A stretch of 64,000 bases of DNA from Phytoseiulus persimilis (GCA_037576195.1 CM075101.1:7750001-7814000), one strand, 5' to 3'. Positions 32,201 through 47,450 are shown, counted from the stretch's first letter. The notes: generated by a model from the letters alone, not told the origin. A program made the numbers and translations.

Positions 32201-35200
32201 TCGCGGAGCCGTGATATTAGTCTCAAGTGAATTTTCGCGGGCGGGAAATCCCAGCTCCGGAAAGTTCAACGATCAGTTCTCGGAGGAACTCTGGTTCCTG
32301 GATCGAAATAGAGGGACCGCTTTGCGCATGTTGTCCGGCGAACGCGCATCCCGTGTGGTGGATGCGTTCAGACTTCACGAAGGTCTTCAATCGAAAACGA
32401 TGTTGGAGCCTTTTCAACGGCTGGCGGTGAACCGGCGAGGCCGGAGCCCGCCAAAAATCACCCCATCCAAGCCCAGGGGCTTTGTTCTGGTTCTGGTCGA
32501 GCGCTCGCTCTCGCGGGGTTCGACTCCCGATCCAGGAGCGCAGCACACAGACGCATTTGTCTTTGAATCAGCGAGGCTGTTGATACTAGTCGGGGAGCGT
32601 ACGAGGTTTTGCTTGCTGGTAAATAAATCAGTTTTCGTCCGCCGTTCTTGGGCTCCTGGTCCGGTGGCCCACAAAAGCTTCATGCACGACTTGATCTGGC
32701 TCAAACAAAAAATCCCGTATCCTTTGAGGCAGCTCTCTATCAATGGCGGCGGCGCACTTTCGTGGCTGATGTATTCATCCGCGGAAACACTCGATTCGCT
32801 GACTGGAGCTCGTGCTTGAGATTCGAGTCTGGAGTGACGGGCTCTCCGATTTCTTTCGATGCAGACCTTCGAGAGAAGGATTCCAATCGTAGCGTTTCTC
32901 GATCCTTTGATCTCGAGTGGACCGTCGACGCGGTGAATATAGCTTCCCGTGTCTTCCGAAGACGTCTGTCCGTCTCCCGTGGAAGCGAGGCAAGTCCACG
33001 TCAAGCGTGACCTCGGTGGTTGCTCTCGTGACTTCTCATAGTGACGCGGAAACTCAATTTAACGGAAAGCTTGGAGAGCAACTCCTCCTCAGGAAATCTC
33101 TGGAGCTTTCGATAAACGTATCCATTCGGAGTAACTCCTTCGCGATCAAAGACGCCTCCGTCGAAACTGGATTGCTGATGGCGTTCCTGCGGAATCAGTA
33201 CATCTAAGAGCTAATTCTGCCCGTGACAAACCAACGAACGTTGGAATTCCGTTTTTCGCCTGTGGGACGACGGTCATATTTTCCCTGAGGGAGCGCTCGC
33301 GTAGGCGGTGTGAAATGTCGCCGGGCCGCCAACGATCTCATTCTAAGCTTTGGCTCATCCACATCGGTCAGCTGGTCCGGCGAGCTTGTGATCACTACAA
33401 CCGTCTTCGTCGACGTTGTTTGCACGCTTGGCCTGCATCGTCTTCTGGTATGAGTCATCGCTCTTTCTCATTCCGGCCGAGAAGTTCTATCTCACTCGGA
33501 AGTTCACGTTATCGAGACGGAGAAACTTCCACTCTCGGTCAGTTGGCGTCGTTGGAGATAACAGCGGTGCGGGAACAGCGCACGTGCGTAAGCTCAAAGC
33601 CTCCTCCCCTCCGTCAGCCGGTACAGTGTTTTGAGATGGTTGGCAAAAGCCCAGAAAGCATTAGGGCTATCACGAATATTCTCTGTGAGACGAGGAAAAA
33701 GAGGTGAGCAATCTCAGCGAGACGAATTTCGTTCGTATCGACCTTGAAAGCGAGAATCACGTTATCGGCTCGGGTGCTGCATGACACCTCGGCCCTGACG
33801 GTGCTGGAGCCGCCGAACCCGAGAAGAGACCTGTTCCAGAAAGCCCGGTCCCGGACCGACCGCAGAACTGCGAATCGAAAACAGAACGAAAGACAACGAC
33901 GAACTCCGGCCATATGACCTGAATAAGGCGCGACTCGAAATCAGCACCACGGAAGAAGCGGCCCGTTTCTAGATTGGGGAAACACAAGGGGAAAACATTG
34001 CTCTGCACCTGGTGCGCGTCGTCTGCTGCAGCTACCAGATGGCGTGAAATCCGCTCGGAACGCCCGATTTGTTCTCGGTGGTGACGTCGGGATCTCGTTC
34101 GTGTCGCAGCGGAGGGAGGGCAATCGCGGATTACGTGCCGTCCACGGATGCGAGCGATAACACGAGCAGCAACAATAATAAAACACCAGCCGCTGTACAC
34201 ATTGTACTGAAGGTCAAACGCTGGCGGAGAAGCGCCTCTCTTGATGATGCTTCTCTCTTTCGGAACTCGTTCAGAATCTCGGCAGAGTAGTCTTGGTGAC
34301 GCATTGACGACCTTCCAAGCACATCCGTGTTCAGGTTAAGAGTCTACCAGTGCACTCGACTCACTTTCCTACATTCGCGCGAGCTCATCAGCTAGCACTC
34401 GAGAGAACCTCTCTCATTCAACGGCCTGGGCACAGATCAAGAGATACGCATCGTCCCTCGCGCCGTGCTCGACCGTTGATCATTGCTCCATTCGTGGAGC
34501 TGTTCCCGACGTCAGAAAGGAGCGTGAGCGTTGCTCTCCGCAGCGGAGCGCTCGACGCCGAAAAGCCATTCGTTCCCGCAGCTCCATTCTCGCAGCTCGC
34601 CTCAGCGTTCATCGGACGGAGCGAAAAACGAGGAAGCCCCTCGAGTAGGCTTCTAGTTTGGGCGTCCACCTGCGTGGAAAGCTCGTGCAATTCATTAGAG
34701 TTCGACTCCCCTACAGGGCTCGGAGCATGACGGCACGGACAGATAGCGCTCCTCTCGGTTGGGCACACGAACAACTGAACAGGGTGCGTGTCGTTCGGCT
34801 CGCTCTCAATATGTCCGCCGTGCGCATAGGAGCTTGAGTCGATGGCGGCGGCAGCAACGATAGCGGCGACCGCGACAAAGGAGTGGAAAGTGGAAGTAGA
34901 GGAGGCTGGCCGACTCGAGGAAAGAGCAGGCTCCAATATGAGTCGTCCTGTGGCAATCACGTCCCGGTGGCGTTGGAGCACCCGGAAATGAAAGCGCGCT
35001 CGTTCGCCGACGGCGAGTCAGCCTCAAGCAGTAATAATCTCGACAGCTCCGAACTCGCTTCTGTCCCGCCGCGATGCTCGAGAGACCGAATAGCTTGCTC
35101 TCAGTCAATATATCGGAAGCAAGACGGACACACATGGAGTTCGCGCAGTGGGTCCCACGGCGGTGTGTGCGCACGGAAGTCTCGTGCTTCGAAAAAGTTC

Positions 35201-38200
35201 CTCGGTCCTGGAAAACTCGCTCATCGTTGTCGGGGGTTTGACGGGGGTTGTGTTCGTACGTGTTCTCCGTGTGTCGCGTTTCCGTCCGTATGGATGGGCT
35301 GCGGAAGCGAATCGACCGTTCTGTGGTCGATCTTGTTCACGGAGATCGTGAGACATTCCCTTCTCTTCGCATTTGCGGGAGACACGGGCATCGAAATACG
35401 AAGGATGCCGAGTATCGTCGTGGTCCCGCAGACGGAGGGGCGGGGCGAGGGTTGCCGGTGGAGGAAACCGCATGATCGCGCGCTGCCCGGAGCGTACTCG
35501 TCGACGAGGAAAACCGACCGGCGGGACGCGTTCCACAGCGGCGGGGTATCCAGGGAGTTTATAAGCTGGAGGGCGCGAGGAGTTTCTGCATAATTCGGCC
35601 GCTGACGCCACCGCATCATCACGTTCATTACGCTCAATTATTCCAACAAGTCCGTGTGCTCTCCCATCGAGCTGCGGTTTCCGTACTGACGGTCGTTATT
35701 CTCATCCGTCATCGTTGTTATTTAGTGTTCTTCCGCCCGTAAGTTCGGCTCGATGTCGAGAGCGCCCCTCGTTGAGAATCGGACGTTCAGCTCGAAACGA
35801 AGTCGCGTCCTTTTGGAGGCCAACGTCGCGACGTCTGCCAAAGGCGGCGGCCAACTTGAACGTTCAGGTCTTTCGGTCGTCCTGCCGGCCGACGTTCGCC
35901 GGGTGGCAACGCATTTTGTATCTCTCTACGCTCAAGGTCTCCTGTATTGGCAAGAGGCCCGATCGATCATTCTGTTTGGTTGTGCACTGTTACCAGCGAT
36001 CCAATGAGTCAGCAGAAACCACCTCTGCAATCGGCCGCCGCCGCCGCCGCCACCGCCAGACAGCGGAGCACTGCAGCGTAAAGCTTTGTGCCCGGTCACA
36101 GACCTACACAGCAGCCGCATCGTGTTTTACCGGGTTGTGTCGCAGCCCGCGTCGCGGCTGCTGAGGAAGTAAACCGCTGGTGTTCCGATCGTGCGGGGCA
36201 ATCGGACAGCAACACTGGCCGCGGCTCGGCTCGACTTCGGTGGTCTGGTCTATCTTTCGTGCAGCGAGCCACCGATTCAAGTGGCGAAAGGCAACTCTTC
36301 GGTCGCAACGAATCCGCTCGCTCGATTGGCGTGGTTCGCTACTGCACCGGACAATCTTGCGCAGCAGTGGAAGGGGGGTAGGGGGCAGCTGCCCACCCAT
36401 CAGGCGGCGGTGGGAGGGTGGACATTGTAGAATCTTTTCAGAGCAGTAGTCGTGGCCGACGTTGTTGGCAGCGGTGTGAATCACCTAAATAGTTGCCGGC
36501 GTCGGCGAGGTGGCTGCCGTCAACCGAACGGAGAGCGTTCGATGACGTGGAGATCTCTTAGCGCGTAGACGATCAAATGCTCGCAGAGCCGATCGAGTCC
36601 GCCTGTCGACGACCGAACGAGTTCACGAACAAGGTTACAGTGGAGCTGGTTCCGAGAGCCGTGGGCTTCGGCGACGGAGCAGAACCCGAACGGACGAGCT
36701 AAGTTGACGGCTCCACGACACGTTCGGATCATCGGGAGGCATGGAATCCTGGAAGCGATTTCAGGACCGCTTTCCGAACTACGTCCTGGATGACGGGCAT
36801 CCCGGGACGGTTTGCGCCTGCAGGACACTCTTCAGCTCTAAGCCCCCCCTCGTTCCGCGCGAAGCCAATCGATCACCGGCGCATGCCGTAACGAGCGTGC
36901 CGCGTGTACACCGGCCCAAAATATCTGACGAGCGACGTCCAGCCATCTTGAGGACGGTGGATGGCTGGCAACACAGCTTCTCGTCGTCAATCAAGCCACC
37001 GCCGCGGCACGCCAGCGAGCGGGCGTCTCCGTTGCGTGTGGGACCCGGGCGAGAACACGACGGGCACGAACGTAACTCCACGTGCCCGGGCTCCGTTCCT
37101 GTTCGGTAATGCTGTCCGTGGGGCAAGTTAAGCAAGCGCCGAAGATGCCGCCAGAAACTTGGCATTCGCGGCCGAAGAGCTTTGCGGATCTCTTCGAAGG
37201 ACCGGTAGGAAGGAAACGGATGACTGACGCAAATCCGTCCAGCGCCAGCTGCGTTCTGATCTCTCCCAATATCTGGCTGTCTTGACAGACGACGCGCGCA
37301 GCTGGTGACATGGTTGTCGGGAAGTCTTCTGCTATTCGAGTTCATTCCGTGGAGAAGTGAAACACGGTGCCGGGCGCGAATCTCTCGGCGAGGCCAATCG
37401 ACTGCCACTCGGCCCAGCATTGAGCTGGATATCCGATACACAAACCATAGTGAGGTGGCTGGTTTGCTCGCTCGCTCGTTGCCGATCCAATTGAATCCGT
37501 ACAACCATCCCGCTCACGACGAGGCGCCGTCAGATGTTTTCGCCGAAAGATGACCTGCTCAAAGGCCCTCGTGCTTATCTAGGGCTCTCATAGACCTTGC
37601 CGTTGAAGGCAGAGCGGCGGGCCTCGATGGAAAGAAAACACGCTCAGGCGCCGATCCCGGTCAGCTGATTCATTCTCTCAATTTATTTTTGGATGAAAAA
37701 AGAAATAGGAAACGGGCTCGTCGCGTTGTTGAACGCTTCGGAGATCCCTCCCGCTCTCATTTGAGAGACGAGCTAAAAGTGGACGACCATCACAGAATTG
37801 ATGACGACGCCTCTGGGGAATTGATCGAGTTGATGATGATCACAGAGGACGGAAGATCTGAAAGCGCTGGAGTGCACTCGAACAGCGCCGGGTGCTCTGC
37901 CCCGTTGCGCGGTTTCAGGGCCACGACGGGAGCCCCTCGCTTACTCCTTCGGCGAGGTGCGCGCTCTTTCGTTCACTCCTTCCTCCATTCGCTTTCTACA
38001 CGAATTGAACTCGTTCGGGAAGAATACGGTTTGATTGCTCCCGTAATGCCTGCTGTTACGTCTCACGACCAGCTAGCGAGGCAGCCAGCCGGGCGGGCGG
38101 GGGGGCGGACGGCCTTTTTAGCTGGCCTTATTCGACGGTACGGCAGCAGCGACCCCCTACCCTCGGTTCGTCGTCTCCCGAGCGCCCCTGTCCCTCCAAG

Positions 38201-41200
38201 GGCATCTCGAGGGAGGGGAGAGAGTGCAGTCTGTGCGCAGCGGGCCAGTATTGCAAGCGAGGCAGCTACGTTGGCCGGCTGGCAACCTCCACGGGCGACG
38301 AGACTGGTCGTCGGACTCTGTCAGCACACAGAGGAGAAACCCTCTTCTCCTGCGCAAGGGGTCTCTCCTTCAGCGGCGGCATCCCCCTGCTCCCCGGGGG
38401 CAAATGGGCGGGGCTCAATGGCAAGGGCAGCTCAGGAGGAGGGAGCACATTGAGAGTTATTATGTGGGGGAAGGAAGACAGGTTGGTTCGGCGAGGTAGC
38501 TGGCCCGCCGAGGAGGAAGACATGCGCGCCTTGCAGACGGCGCCGCAACGCTCCCCCCATTCCTCTTGTGGCCGCGAATCGTTGCTGGTGGGTATTCCCC
38601 ATCCGACATCGCTTCGCTCCCCTAAGGCGAACAGAGAGAAAACTTGATGGTCGGTCGGTCCGTCCGTCCGAAGATGAATCGCCGTAGGCAGTTGAGCGAA
38701 GGTCGCTGCGAACTCCTCCCGGGAGCCGGCGACTCCGTAACGAAATCCTCGGAGTTTACATAAGCTACGACCGGAGCTTCTCGTTCGACTCCGAGCTATC
38801 TTTGGGAGGATTCGGATGGAGTTGAACGGAGGGGGTTCCTCGCGGTCTTCCCGAGAACGGCCTGCGCGAAAAGGGAGGCGCTCAGAGCCGAAAGGAGGTT
38901 TTCGACCGAAAATACTCGGCTCCGGTCAGCATGTTCCGTTTCTCTATCTGAAGGCTGAGCGGCATTACCTCCCGCGGTGGACACCTCGACTTTGGCATTT
39001 TCGCGCTCGCTCGACGAGCTTGTAATGACCCTTGAATCCACCGTGAGCCGTTCGCAGCGGTGAAGAATGGGAAAAGCGTCGTCTCCACCTGGAACAACAT
39101 TTGTGTGCCGCGCAGACAATTTCCCCTAACAAGACAGAGTATTGCGATTGCTGGCTGGGATCGATAGACGCTTTCGCAGGGGGTGGGAGACCAATTTGTT
39201 TTCGCTTTTGTGGAGCAACTGCCAGACCGCCCACGTACGCCGCGGCGCGGTCGTCCGAGCAGTGGAAACTTTCAGCTTCCTGGAAATAACAGAGAGCCGG
39301 GAATTCCTGTCGACAACAGCTGAGGGAATTTTTAATATAAAATCACTGGAATCCAGGAAGAGGCTTTTATGAATTTTCGGCGCGTACGCCACCCGGCACT
39401 GGCTAAATCATTACCTTAACGCTCGGAGCTAAGCTCGCATGATAATGAGATTCGTTCGTAGGCGACCACGATGGCGACAGCCTTCAGCGGAGTTAGCTGA
39501 TCCGCACGATGTCGGACAGCATCGACATTCAGAACGGCAACAACTGGAGCGGGAGCATTCGAGATCGAATCGAAAGCATCGAACAAGAATCCAATGACGT
39601 CCAGGCTTCCCGCCGGAATCTGTCCATGCCGTGTTGTGGCGGCGGTCGTTCTCGTTGTTCTGTGGCTCTTCTTCGAGCGTCCTGAATGTAACGGCTCGTC
39701 GAGAATCCGCCGTTCGGGCTGACGTTGGAACGCAGACGTCGCCGCCGAGGAGATTACGCTCGATGTGACCTTGAACGATGGAAGCTCTTGACATGGAGGG
39801 GTTCGTTACGCGACGAGTCCAAGCGGCCCTGACGGCGTTGTTCGAGGGTGCACGACTCACAACTGTTGACGAGATTTGGGGCGCAAAAGGAAACTCTCCA
39901 TGGACTGTGTGTCTGCGTCCGACCCCAAGTTTCGTTCGGGAGGCTCGGAACGAGCCCATGTGACCAGCGTCACTGATTGGTCCGCGATCCACGTACATCG
40001 TACCGCGGGACGACGATTCGTGACAGTCACGGACGCTCGCGTCGTTCGCAACCGTGATCTCGGTCGAGTTTTCCGGATGGCCGCCGCCTCCGTCGTATCA
40101 GCTCGAACGTCTGAAGCGTCCGTTCGCTCCTTCGCCTCGGGAATCGAATTATTATCGATTCGATTCGTTCATCCTCTGCGGAGGTGATCGACTGAGTCGT
40201 GACGCGAATTATCGTCGAATGACAAACTATGTCGAACGGTCATCTCGAAGACGCGATTGCCTCGTGACTCTGCCCAGCGAGAGCTATTCGGGAGCCTCGG
40301 GGTCTGAGTTCCGCGTTCGGACCGCTCGCCCGACTCGCTCGCCACGGGCTCATACGAGAAAAGCTCAAACATCGAAAAATAGCTCCGAGTGGGGAGCCAG
40401 CCAGCTCCGAGAGCCACAAAGCGAGGGAACCACGACCGACGAAGAGAAGCGAACAGGCATGCGCGGAGGGTTAGGTTGGGCGCATTCTTCTCGCTCGTTC
40501 GTTTCCTCCCTCTCTCCCTCGATGGGGTTTTCGTCCAAGTGGGAGCCCGGGGTTCTCTCTATCTTGCGTCAGGATCGAGCCACTTGTTCGCTTCGGCTCA
40601 AGCGAGAGCTTCGACCGGCGTTGCAGCCGCCGCAGACGGTCCGCTCGCTCCGAGAGTTCTTCTCCTCGAGCGGGCAGAGCTTTCGCTGATATTTTCGAGC
40701 GCCGTAATAAACGTCGGGAACAGCGTTCGACCCTGTCATCGAGGCTCCGGTTCAGCTCTTGTTGAGCTGAGCGGAGTTTCGGGTGTATCGGATGATCCGT
40801 TTGTCCGGCCGACGCGGATTCGATAACGTTTCCGCCCGTCGGCGGTGCTTTTCGACGGCAACACAGGGAAGAAAAAGTTGGAAAACGCCGCGCGGGAAGT
40901 TTTTGTTCCGTCGACTCAACTGATGGGAAAGTTCTCCGTCGCCGAGCTCGACGCAATTTCTTTCCCGGACGGCGGCGGCAGCAACAACCACCTCCACAGC
41001 TGCTATCGCGACCGTTGCATTGTCGCTCGGCTTCAGTGGTGGCGCTGCGTTATTGTTGCGAAAACGCATGACGTCACCGCCCAGTTGTTGTTGGTGGTTA
41101 TTAATACGACCGGTGATACTCTTCATATTTCGGACGATCGGGCTCGTCGTGATCAGAGTCGACTCGCTTTCATCGGACTAGCTTCGATCGTTGCCTGGAT

Positions 41201-41460
41201 TGTTTCTCTTTCTGCGCGTAATCACAACATTCGGTCGTGGAAGAGAGGAAGAAAGTTTGATGACGAACAGCGGCAGCAGAAAAACGGCGACGAATGTGTC
41301 CTGCCATTTCTGGCGGCCGGCGTTTTTCTTCGCTCCCTCCGTCTCGCCGCGTCGGATGGTGCTTCGGCGTTCTTCTGTGTTCGGCGGGTCGTTCGCTCGC
41401 TCGGTTGCTCGTAGGATGCTTAGTTTGATGCTGACGGTCCCGACTGGCTTCGCGTTCGCC

Positions 41461-41500
41461 GCTCGCTCGCTCGCTCGTTCGCCGCCGCCGCCGCTGCCGC
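41461..41500. repeat. GCTC tetranucleotide run followed by GCC run
   Basis: Four GCTC units (41461-41476), then GTTC, then five GCC-like units. Part of the SPEN-intron simple-sequence set. Confidence 0.8.
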
Positions 41501-41544
41501 TGCTAGTGATTCTGCCGCAGCTTTTTCTGTCTGACGATCTGTGT

Positions 41545-41580
41545 GCGAGCGAGCGAGTTGGCTGGCTGGCTGGCGGGTCG
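41545..41580. repeat. GCGA run passing into GGCT run
   Basis: GTGCGAGCGAGCGAG is followed directly by TTGGCTGGCTGGCTGGCGGG. The period stays 4 bp while the word changes. Confidence 0.75.
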
Positions 41581-41679
41581 GCTCGAGCTGTGCCGGGCTG
41601 TTTCGCTGGTTGATGACCTGACTGGCCGCGCACGGCAAAGCGGACGAGTCAGCCGGCTGGCTGTGAGGAGGATTCTCTT

Positions 41680-41703
41680 TCTAGCTAGCTAGCTAGCTAG
41701 CTA
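41680..41703. repeat. (CTAG)n microsatellite
   Basis: About six perfect CTAG units, each self-complementary, so the tract is also a palindrome. Confidence 0.85.
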
Positions 41704-44700
41704 ACACTAGCCATTCAACAGTCGGCCGCACGCCTCGCCAGCCGAAGAGCACTACATCTGAGCCATCATCTGAATCGTCGTTCCTCGGCGGCGCAGCTAC
41801 TGCCGGCATCGGTCGTCTCTCTGAAGATAGATGGATGCTGTCTTTCTGGCTGCTGATGTTGTTCTCACCACCACCTCGAGGGACACTCGATAACCGCGTG
41901 CTCGGCCACGCGGGAAGGTTGACGTCGCGCCTGTTGCTGGAACAGGTAACGCGGGACTGGGTTCGAGTGAACGTTCCCTCAAACCCCGACGGTTTCCGCT
42001 CGGAAACAGTTGGAAGCGAATCCTGAGCAGCCTCGACAGCCACGAGCGCGCAGACTGCGGTCGTTGCTTCGCAGCCGTCGTGGTTGCCCGACACGAGTGG
42101 TAACACTTCTGCTAATTGCGGCTCTTCTTGCTCGCCACGTCATTACGCCGCTGAGATTGTGTTTTTCTCGGGGCAGCTGGAGTCCGTCAGTCGGCGTGCC
42201 GTCGAAGTTTCGGTAAAAACGCCACCGCGGGAAGGACGGCTCCGGCCGTGCTGGAAGTAAGGACAAGGACAGCGCCAATTTTTAATAACAGCGACCGAAA
42301 TCAGCTGAGACGGAGAGATCTCCGAGATGCACGTCCCGTCGGTTTGAAGTTATTCACGGCGATTTCCGGACCAGCCCTCGAATCCCGAAGGCCGCCTCAA
42401 AAGTCAGTCAGAACACGATTCGCATCCTCCGAGCCCTGCACCGCCCCGCGGCTGAGCTCTCGAACCTCCTGGTGTCGAGTTCATCTCATCTCAATCATGA
42501 TGCGGTCTTCCAGGACCAAGGGGTGCCGGCTCGGGCGGCGCCGCGACCCGGGCCGGTGGCAGTAACACGAGAGAACAACAATAGCAACAATTGGGCGTTT
42601 AATTGCAGCGCCATCGACGTCGTGTCGACGCCAAACACACAGCTCACAATGATGAGGAGGATAGCGATGATAATAACTCACATTCTTTCCATTTACCCTA
42701 CCATCTGTCCGAACAACTATTGTTTCTGAGTCAGAACTTTCATCCTGTTCCACCGTTTCCCCGTCGTTATCTGATGTTTCCGCGCAACGGCGGCGTTCGG
42801 TCGAACGATTCTGTTCCGTCGATCAGTTCCAATCGTCGTCGTCGTCGAGAAGCTTCTCCGAGTCCGGGCGAACCTTGGAATATTCCGCTGGGGCTTCTGG
42901 AGTGGAGTTGCGGTCGGAGTCGGGCGGGCTCTCAATCGAGCTCCAGCGAAACGCGTCGAGTATATCGGATACCATGGTGAATCGGACGCGGGCGCGGAGC
43001 CAAAGCTCGTGCGGATAAATTCCCCCTGGCTCGCGCTTGCCGTTGTTTAATTACTGGAGATGTGAGGCCACGACCCGAACAAACTCGTTTCGTCTTCTAC
43101 TTGTTGTTCGTTATTCCGAATGGTCGGTGGCGTTCGCCCGGCAGCGTCGGCAGGTACTCTTCTCGTTTCTCGCCCGGTTCTGTCCGACCGACCGGCCGGC
43201 CGGTCGCTTCTTCTCCTCCTCGCCTGGTAACTTGACGTCGACGCGGCAAAGAGCAGGAGTTAGAACCGTCATCGCGAGTCACCGCTCCGGGTCGCCGGCG
43301 GGTCGACCGACCGAACGGCTTGCTTTTGCTTTCAGCCGCCCCTGAGATTGTCTCGACACGGAGCGTCGTTGGCTGAAAGCTCTTGTCCAGCCTTCCTTCG
43401 GTCCTACGTACGGCGACCCATTCTCAGCCGTGACTGGGTCGTAGCTGACCAGCGCTTGCACTTGTCCAGCGAGCCAGCGAATGACTGACTGTTTGACTGA
43501 GCGTTAGTCAGCCGATCTTTCGGCTTCGAGCAGAAGCAGTGAGAGCGACGTCGGCGATCGGGTTGACGCCGCTGAAATCCCACTGCGCAGTTGGATGATG
43601 AAATGTCGAATACTGTCGTTTGGGTCCGGCCGAGGGAGAACGAGCCAGGATCGGAGAACCAGAAGCTCACGCGCGCCTCATCAATTACTGCTCGCTCGGT
43701 CAGGATCGCACGCCAATCGATCGATGCGCTGGAGAGCTCCAATCCAAGCTGAATGAGCTCCGTGAGAATATGTAGTGAAGGAATGGCCGGAACTGGTCGA
43801 GAGGAAGGTCCTCCGGGAGCGACCAGCAGCAAAGGTCGCCCGTGACGTTTCCTGTAGTTCCCTCAGACCCACGAAGTGAGCGGCCGTGACTCCCCCCGCC
43901 GCGACCGTCCGCAACGAAAACGACAGTAACAAAGGGCGGCGATTACCGCGACAGGCAGGGTGAGTGAGTGATGTCTGGTGGTCAGACGGCATTTCGTGTA
44001 CCAAGGTACTGCCCAGCCGCGCTGTTTGAGCTTTCGGCAACGCTTTGCTCGATCGGACGATGTAGTATGTGGACAACCGTGGTGGGGTAACGGAATCAGG
44101 AGGTGTTGACGCAGAGCTCGCGGGGAGGACTCCGTGTACTGCGAGGAAAACGCGCGGCTCCCTTTCGGGAACTTTCTCGGAGCTCGGGCCGGAATCCGAT
44201 CGGAGCTCCAGGGCCGCTGCAAATGGTCAAAATCTCAAACTGATAGTTGTTCGCACTTGTCGTCGCTCCACTGATCGTTGTTGTCGTCGGATCGGGGACG
44301 CCGCACTGCGAGGCTCGGCGTCGGGTTCCCTCCATCAACGAACCAAATCTTCCCGAAGAGACGCCACAGCTTTTGGTGGCCGTTGCGTGGGACGTCGTCG
44401 TCATTTCCATAGATGTTGTTTTTGGTGCGTGAGCATGTAAACCTCCTCGGAATCGGCGATCTCAGAGCCGTATTGTGTTCATGGATAGTCGTCGCCGCTG
44501 TTGTTGTTATGATGACGGCTGATACTGCTGACCAAATATCGGGCCGACGTGGAAACTGCTGATGCTATTGCATCTAAGTGGGAATCTGATTGAGGCTCGT
44601 TCCAGTGTCGACGGCAATAGCAGCAGCTGCGGCAGCGTCTGCATGATGGTCGTTCTGGCGCGGGATTTCGTCGATCCAGATGTCGTCGTGCCGAAATGTT

Positions 44701-47450
44701 CCGTGCGTCCAATGAGGCAACGAAGCGTCCGTCGTTGGTCTTCTGCGTTGAATGCGCAACGGCTGCTGCCAAGGCTGAGATTGTATGTTTTGCTGTCGGT
44801 GAGAGGAGTTGATGGGAGGGATTTTCCACCGATTCTCCTCCAGAACAGCGTTTCGGGTCAGTCGAGGCAAGACCACCGACTGGATGGCATTTGTCGAGCA
44901 CCCTCTGCGCCGAATCTATCGATCGAGCTCGCGGTAAACCTCGGAACGACAGTATCCTCGATGACCTCCGCAATAAGGGCCGGTCCTGCAAGATGGTGGC
45001 GGGAGGTTTGCTTTCCGTAAACTCTGTGAGTGTTTCAGCTCTCAGGAACGAACATGTTTACGGAGCCTTTTGACCCGTTTACACTTCGGCTGGATGGCTG
45101 TCTGCTCGGCGACCGGTGGGATCGCTGTGCCGCTGCAATTGTCATCAGGAAGGTTCTGTCGGCGTTGGTCGAGCGCGTTCACGTTGGCTGTGCTGCCACG
45201 CCGTGTCGGGCCACGATGGTGTCACCGCTGGCGACGTTCGAAGCGTTGGCATGCCCGTAACGCATAAACGATCATGTACTTGCATCGAGAGCATTGTTCG
45301 AAATCGAAACAGGAGCTTCGATGTCTGTTTCGGTGGTTGGCCTTCTCGCTGAGAGAAGCCAGGGAATGAACGTCTTCCGATCGTGCGCTGGAGCGGCCAA
45401 GTGGAAGCCTAGAAACGCGCTTTCGATGTTGTCGCGACCGTCACGAGAGACCTCCTGCAGTCGAGGAACAACGGCACCTCGGTCTTGAGGAACGACACGC
45501 AGACCCCCAGGGAAGATTCGAACGAGATAGGAGGTAGGCGGACGGACAGTCGAGCGCCAGAGCTTTCCACATTGAACACAACAGCGACGACCCTGGGTTA
45601 TTTTCGTGAATAAGGTTGTCTAAGGCAGCGGCTGAGAATCATCATCAGATCCGACGGAGAAAGGGGAGCGATCTATTTTGGTTGCGTGAACATTTGAGAG
45701 AGCTAGTTCCATCATTAGTGACCAGACGACGGTCCGTGTTGATCTTATTGTGTCACGTTCTCTAGTTTTGTCGCCAGAAGCCTGAACGAGATCGGTGCTC
45801 GGCTTCCGATCCCGAGGGAACGGATCAAGACACGAGAAGCAGCTCGAGGTTGAACGTAGCGTCGCCTCGGTAGCTTCGTTGACGCTCGGGCAGAAAGGCT
45901 GGCTGAACCTGCCTGAACTCGTCCCGCGCTGCGGACTGTGGCCTATTGTCTCCCTACCGCGCTCGCGGAAAACCCAGAGGACTGTTGTAGTTATCGAGAA
46001 CTCGCTCGACATGTGGTCGCCATGTGGTTTCTTGAGAAATTACGCGGCCGTCACGAGGAATTTCTACGACACTCATGCTCCGAGCTGGCGCAGTTCCAAA
46101 TTCAAGTCGTAAAACAAGTTGAACGGATTCAAATTTTTGACTCTACGGGGAAAGAGCTGCTCTCACGGGGGACGATCCTTTGGGCTATTCAAAAGTATCC
46201 CTACAAATCTCACGTGACGCCCGCTCGCTCGCGGGACGGAACACGCCGCTGACCGACGTGGTCTTACGGCTGCCGCCTTTGGCTCAGCAAAGCACCGAAC
46301 ATGGTTCGTCAAGCGGTGCCATGATTCTGCAGCGAGGGCTAGACTTGCCCGGTCGATCCTCGTCTCGCTCGACGGTTCTCTCTGGAGCCGTCTTGCTCGA
46401 AGAACGGATTTGGACTCCGCGCTCGTTTGGCTTCACTTTCACGGCACGAACCATTTTCGTACGAAGAGGGGCTCGAGATCAGAGTTAGGAGGCTCCTGTA
46501 TCCCACCCCTTATATCGTACTCGTTCGAAGAAATCAGAATCAATAAGGGTAGGCCAGGAATCCGCTCGACACCCACTGAATCAGAGCGGCTTTCTTCAGC
46601 TAGTGGGCTTAGGTGTGTGACGGAGATCGCCGAGCGCTGTGGAATATCCCTCCGAGAACCTAGTTGTTGCACGGCCCGAAGCTGGTTCCGACTCCTCGTT
46701 TGCTAGACGGTGTTCTTCGAAGTTCCTAATAGACGCGCGGAGTGAACGCTCGATCAGAGAACCCGGAACCGTCACGAGATCCCCGTTTCAACTCCGATCT
46801 CCTTAGCACACAGCTGTTTGACCGTATTCCGAACAATCTGTCAGGAAAGAGGGAACGGATAGTGACGGATACTCCGTTGAAACGAAATGAAGGATGGCGT
46901 CTTACAGCATACTTCGGGAACCTGCACCGGCCCTCGGGAGGGCTCCGCAGGGGATTCTCGCGCAGTGAAACTGTGGATCAGCTGCGACTGCGAATATCAA
47001 ACACAGTGGCAAGACAGATCGCCGCAAGAACCAGTATGAAAAAAAGAGAGAACTCTCGAACTGCACCAAGCATTCGGGATGATTCCGTGGAGCTTTGAAC
47101 CGCTTTCGGCCTTGTGGGCCCATGTCAGGCTGAGAAATCCTCGCACGCTGTTGCGGTTCCTGCCGTAGCAGGTCCAAAACGGAGGCCGCGTCAGTCCAAA
47201 CTCCGAGCTGCCGCGAAATCCGGCTGGATTGTTGCTGCTCGAAGGCGGCCAACACGCGAGACCACGAACTCCGAAGCAGACGAGCGGGAAAGCTTCAAAT
47301 GAGCGAGTTAGGTGTTTGACTAGTTTGGGTGGTTGCTTGCCTGCTCGCTGGCTACTAGGTGGTGTCTAGGTAGAAAGGAAGGAAGCGGGCGACTCGCTAG
47401 ACTGGTCGGATATTCTCTCGTTCTTCCATTTGAGCTTCTATGAGTTGTTG

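Noticed and set aside
32470-32535. T-arm-like GGGGTTCGACTCCC suggesting a tRNA
   Set aside because: No matching A box, acceptor stem or anticodon arm could be fitted upstream.
45938-46252. Plus-strand 104-codon frame with protein-like composition (HVVAMWFLEKLRGRHEEFLR)
   Set aside because: No known domain, no splice signals at its ends; likely chance within the intron.
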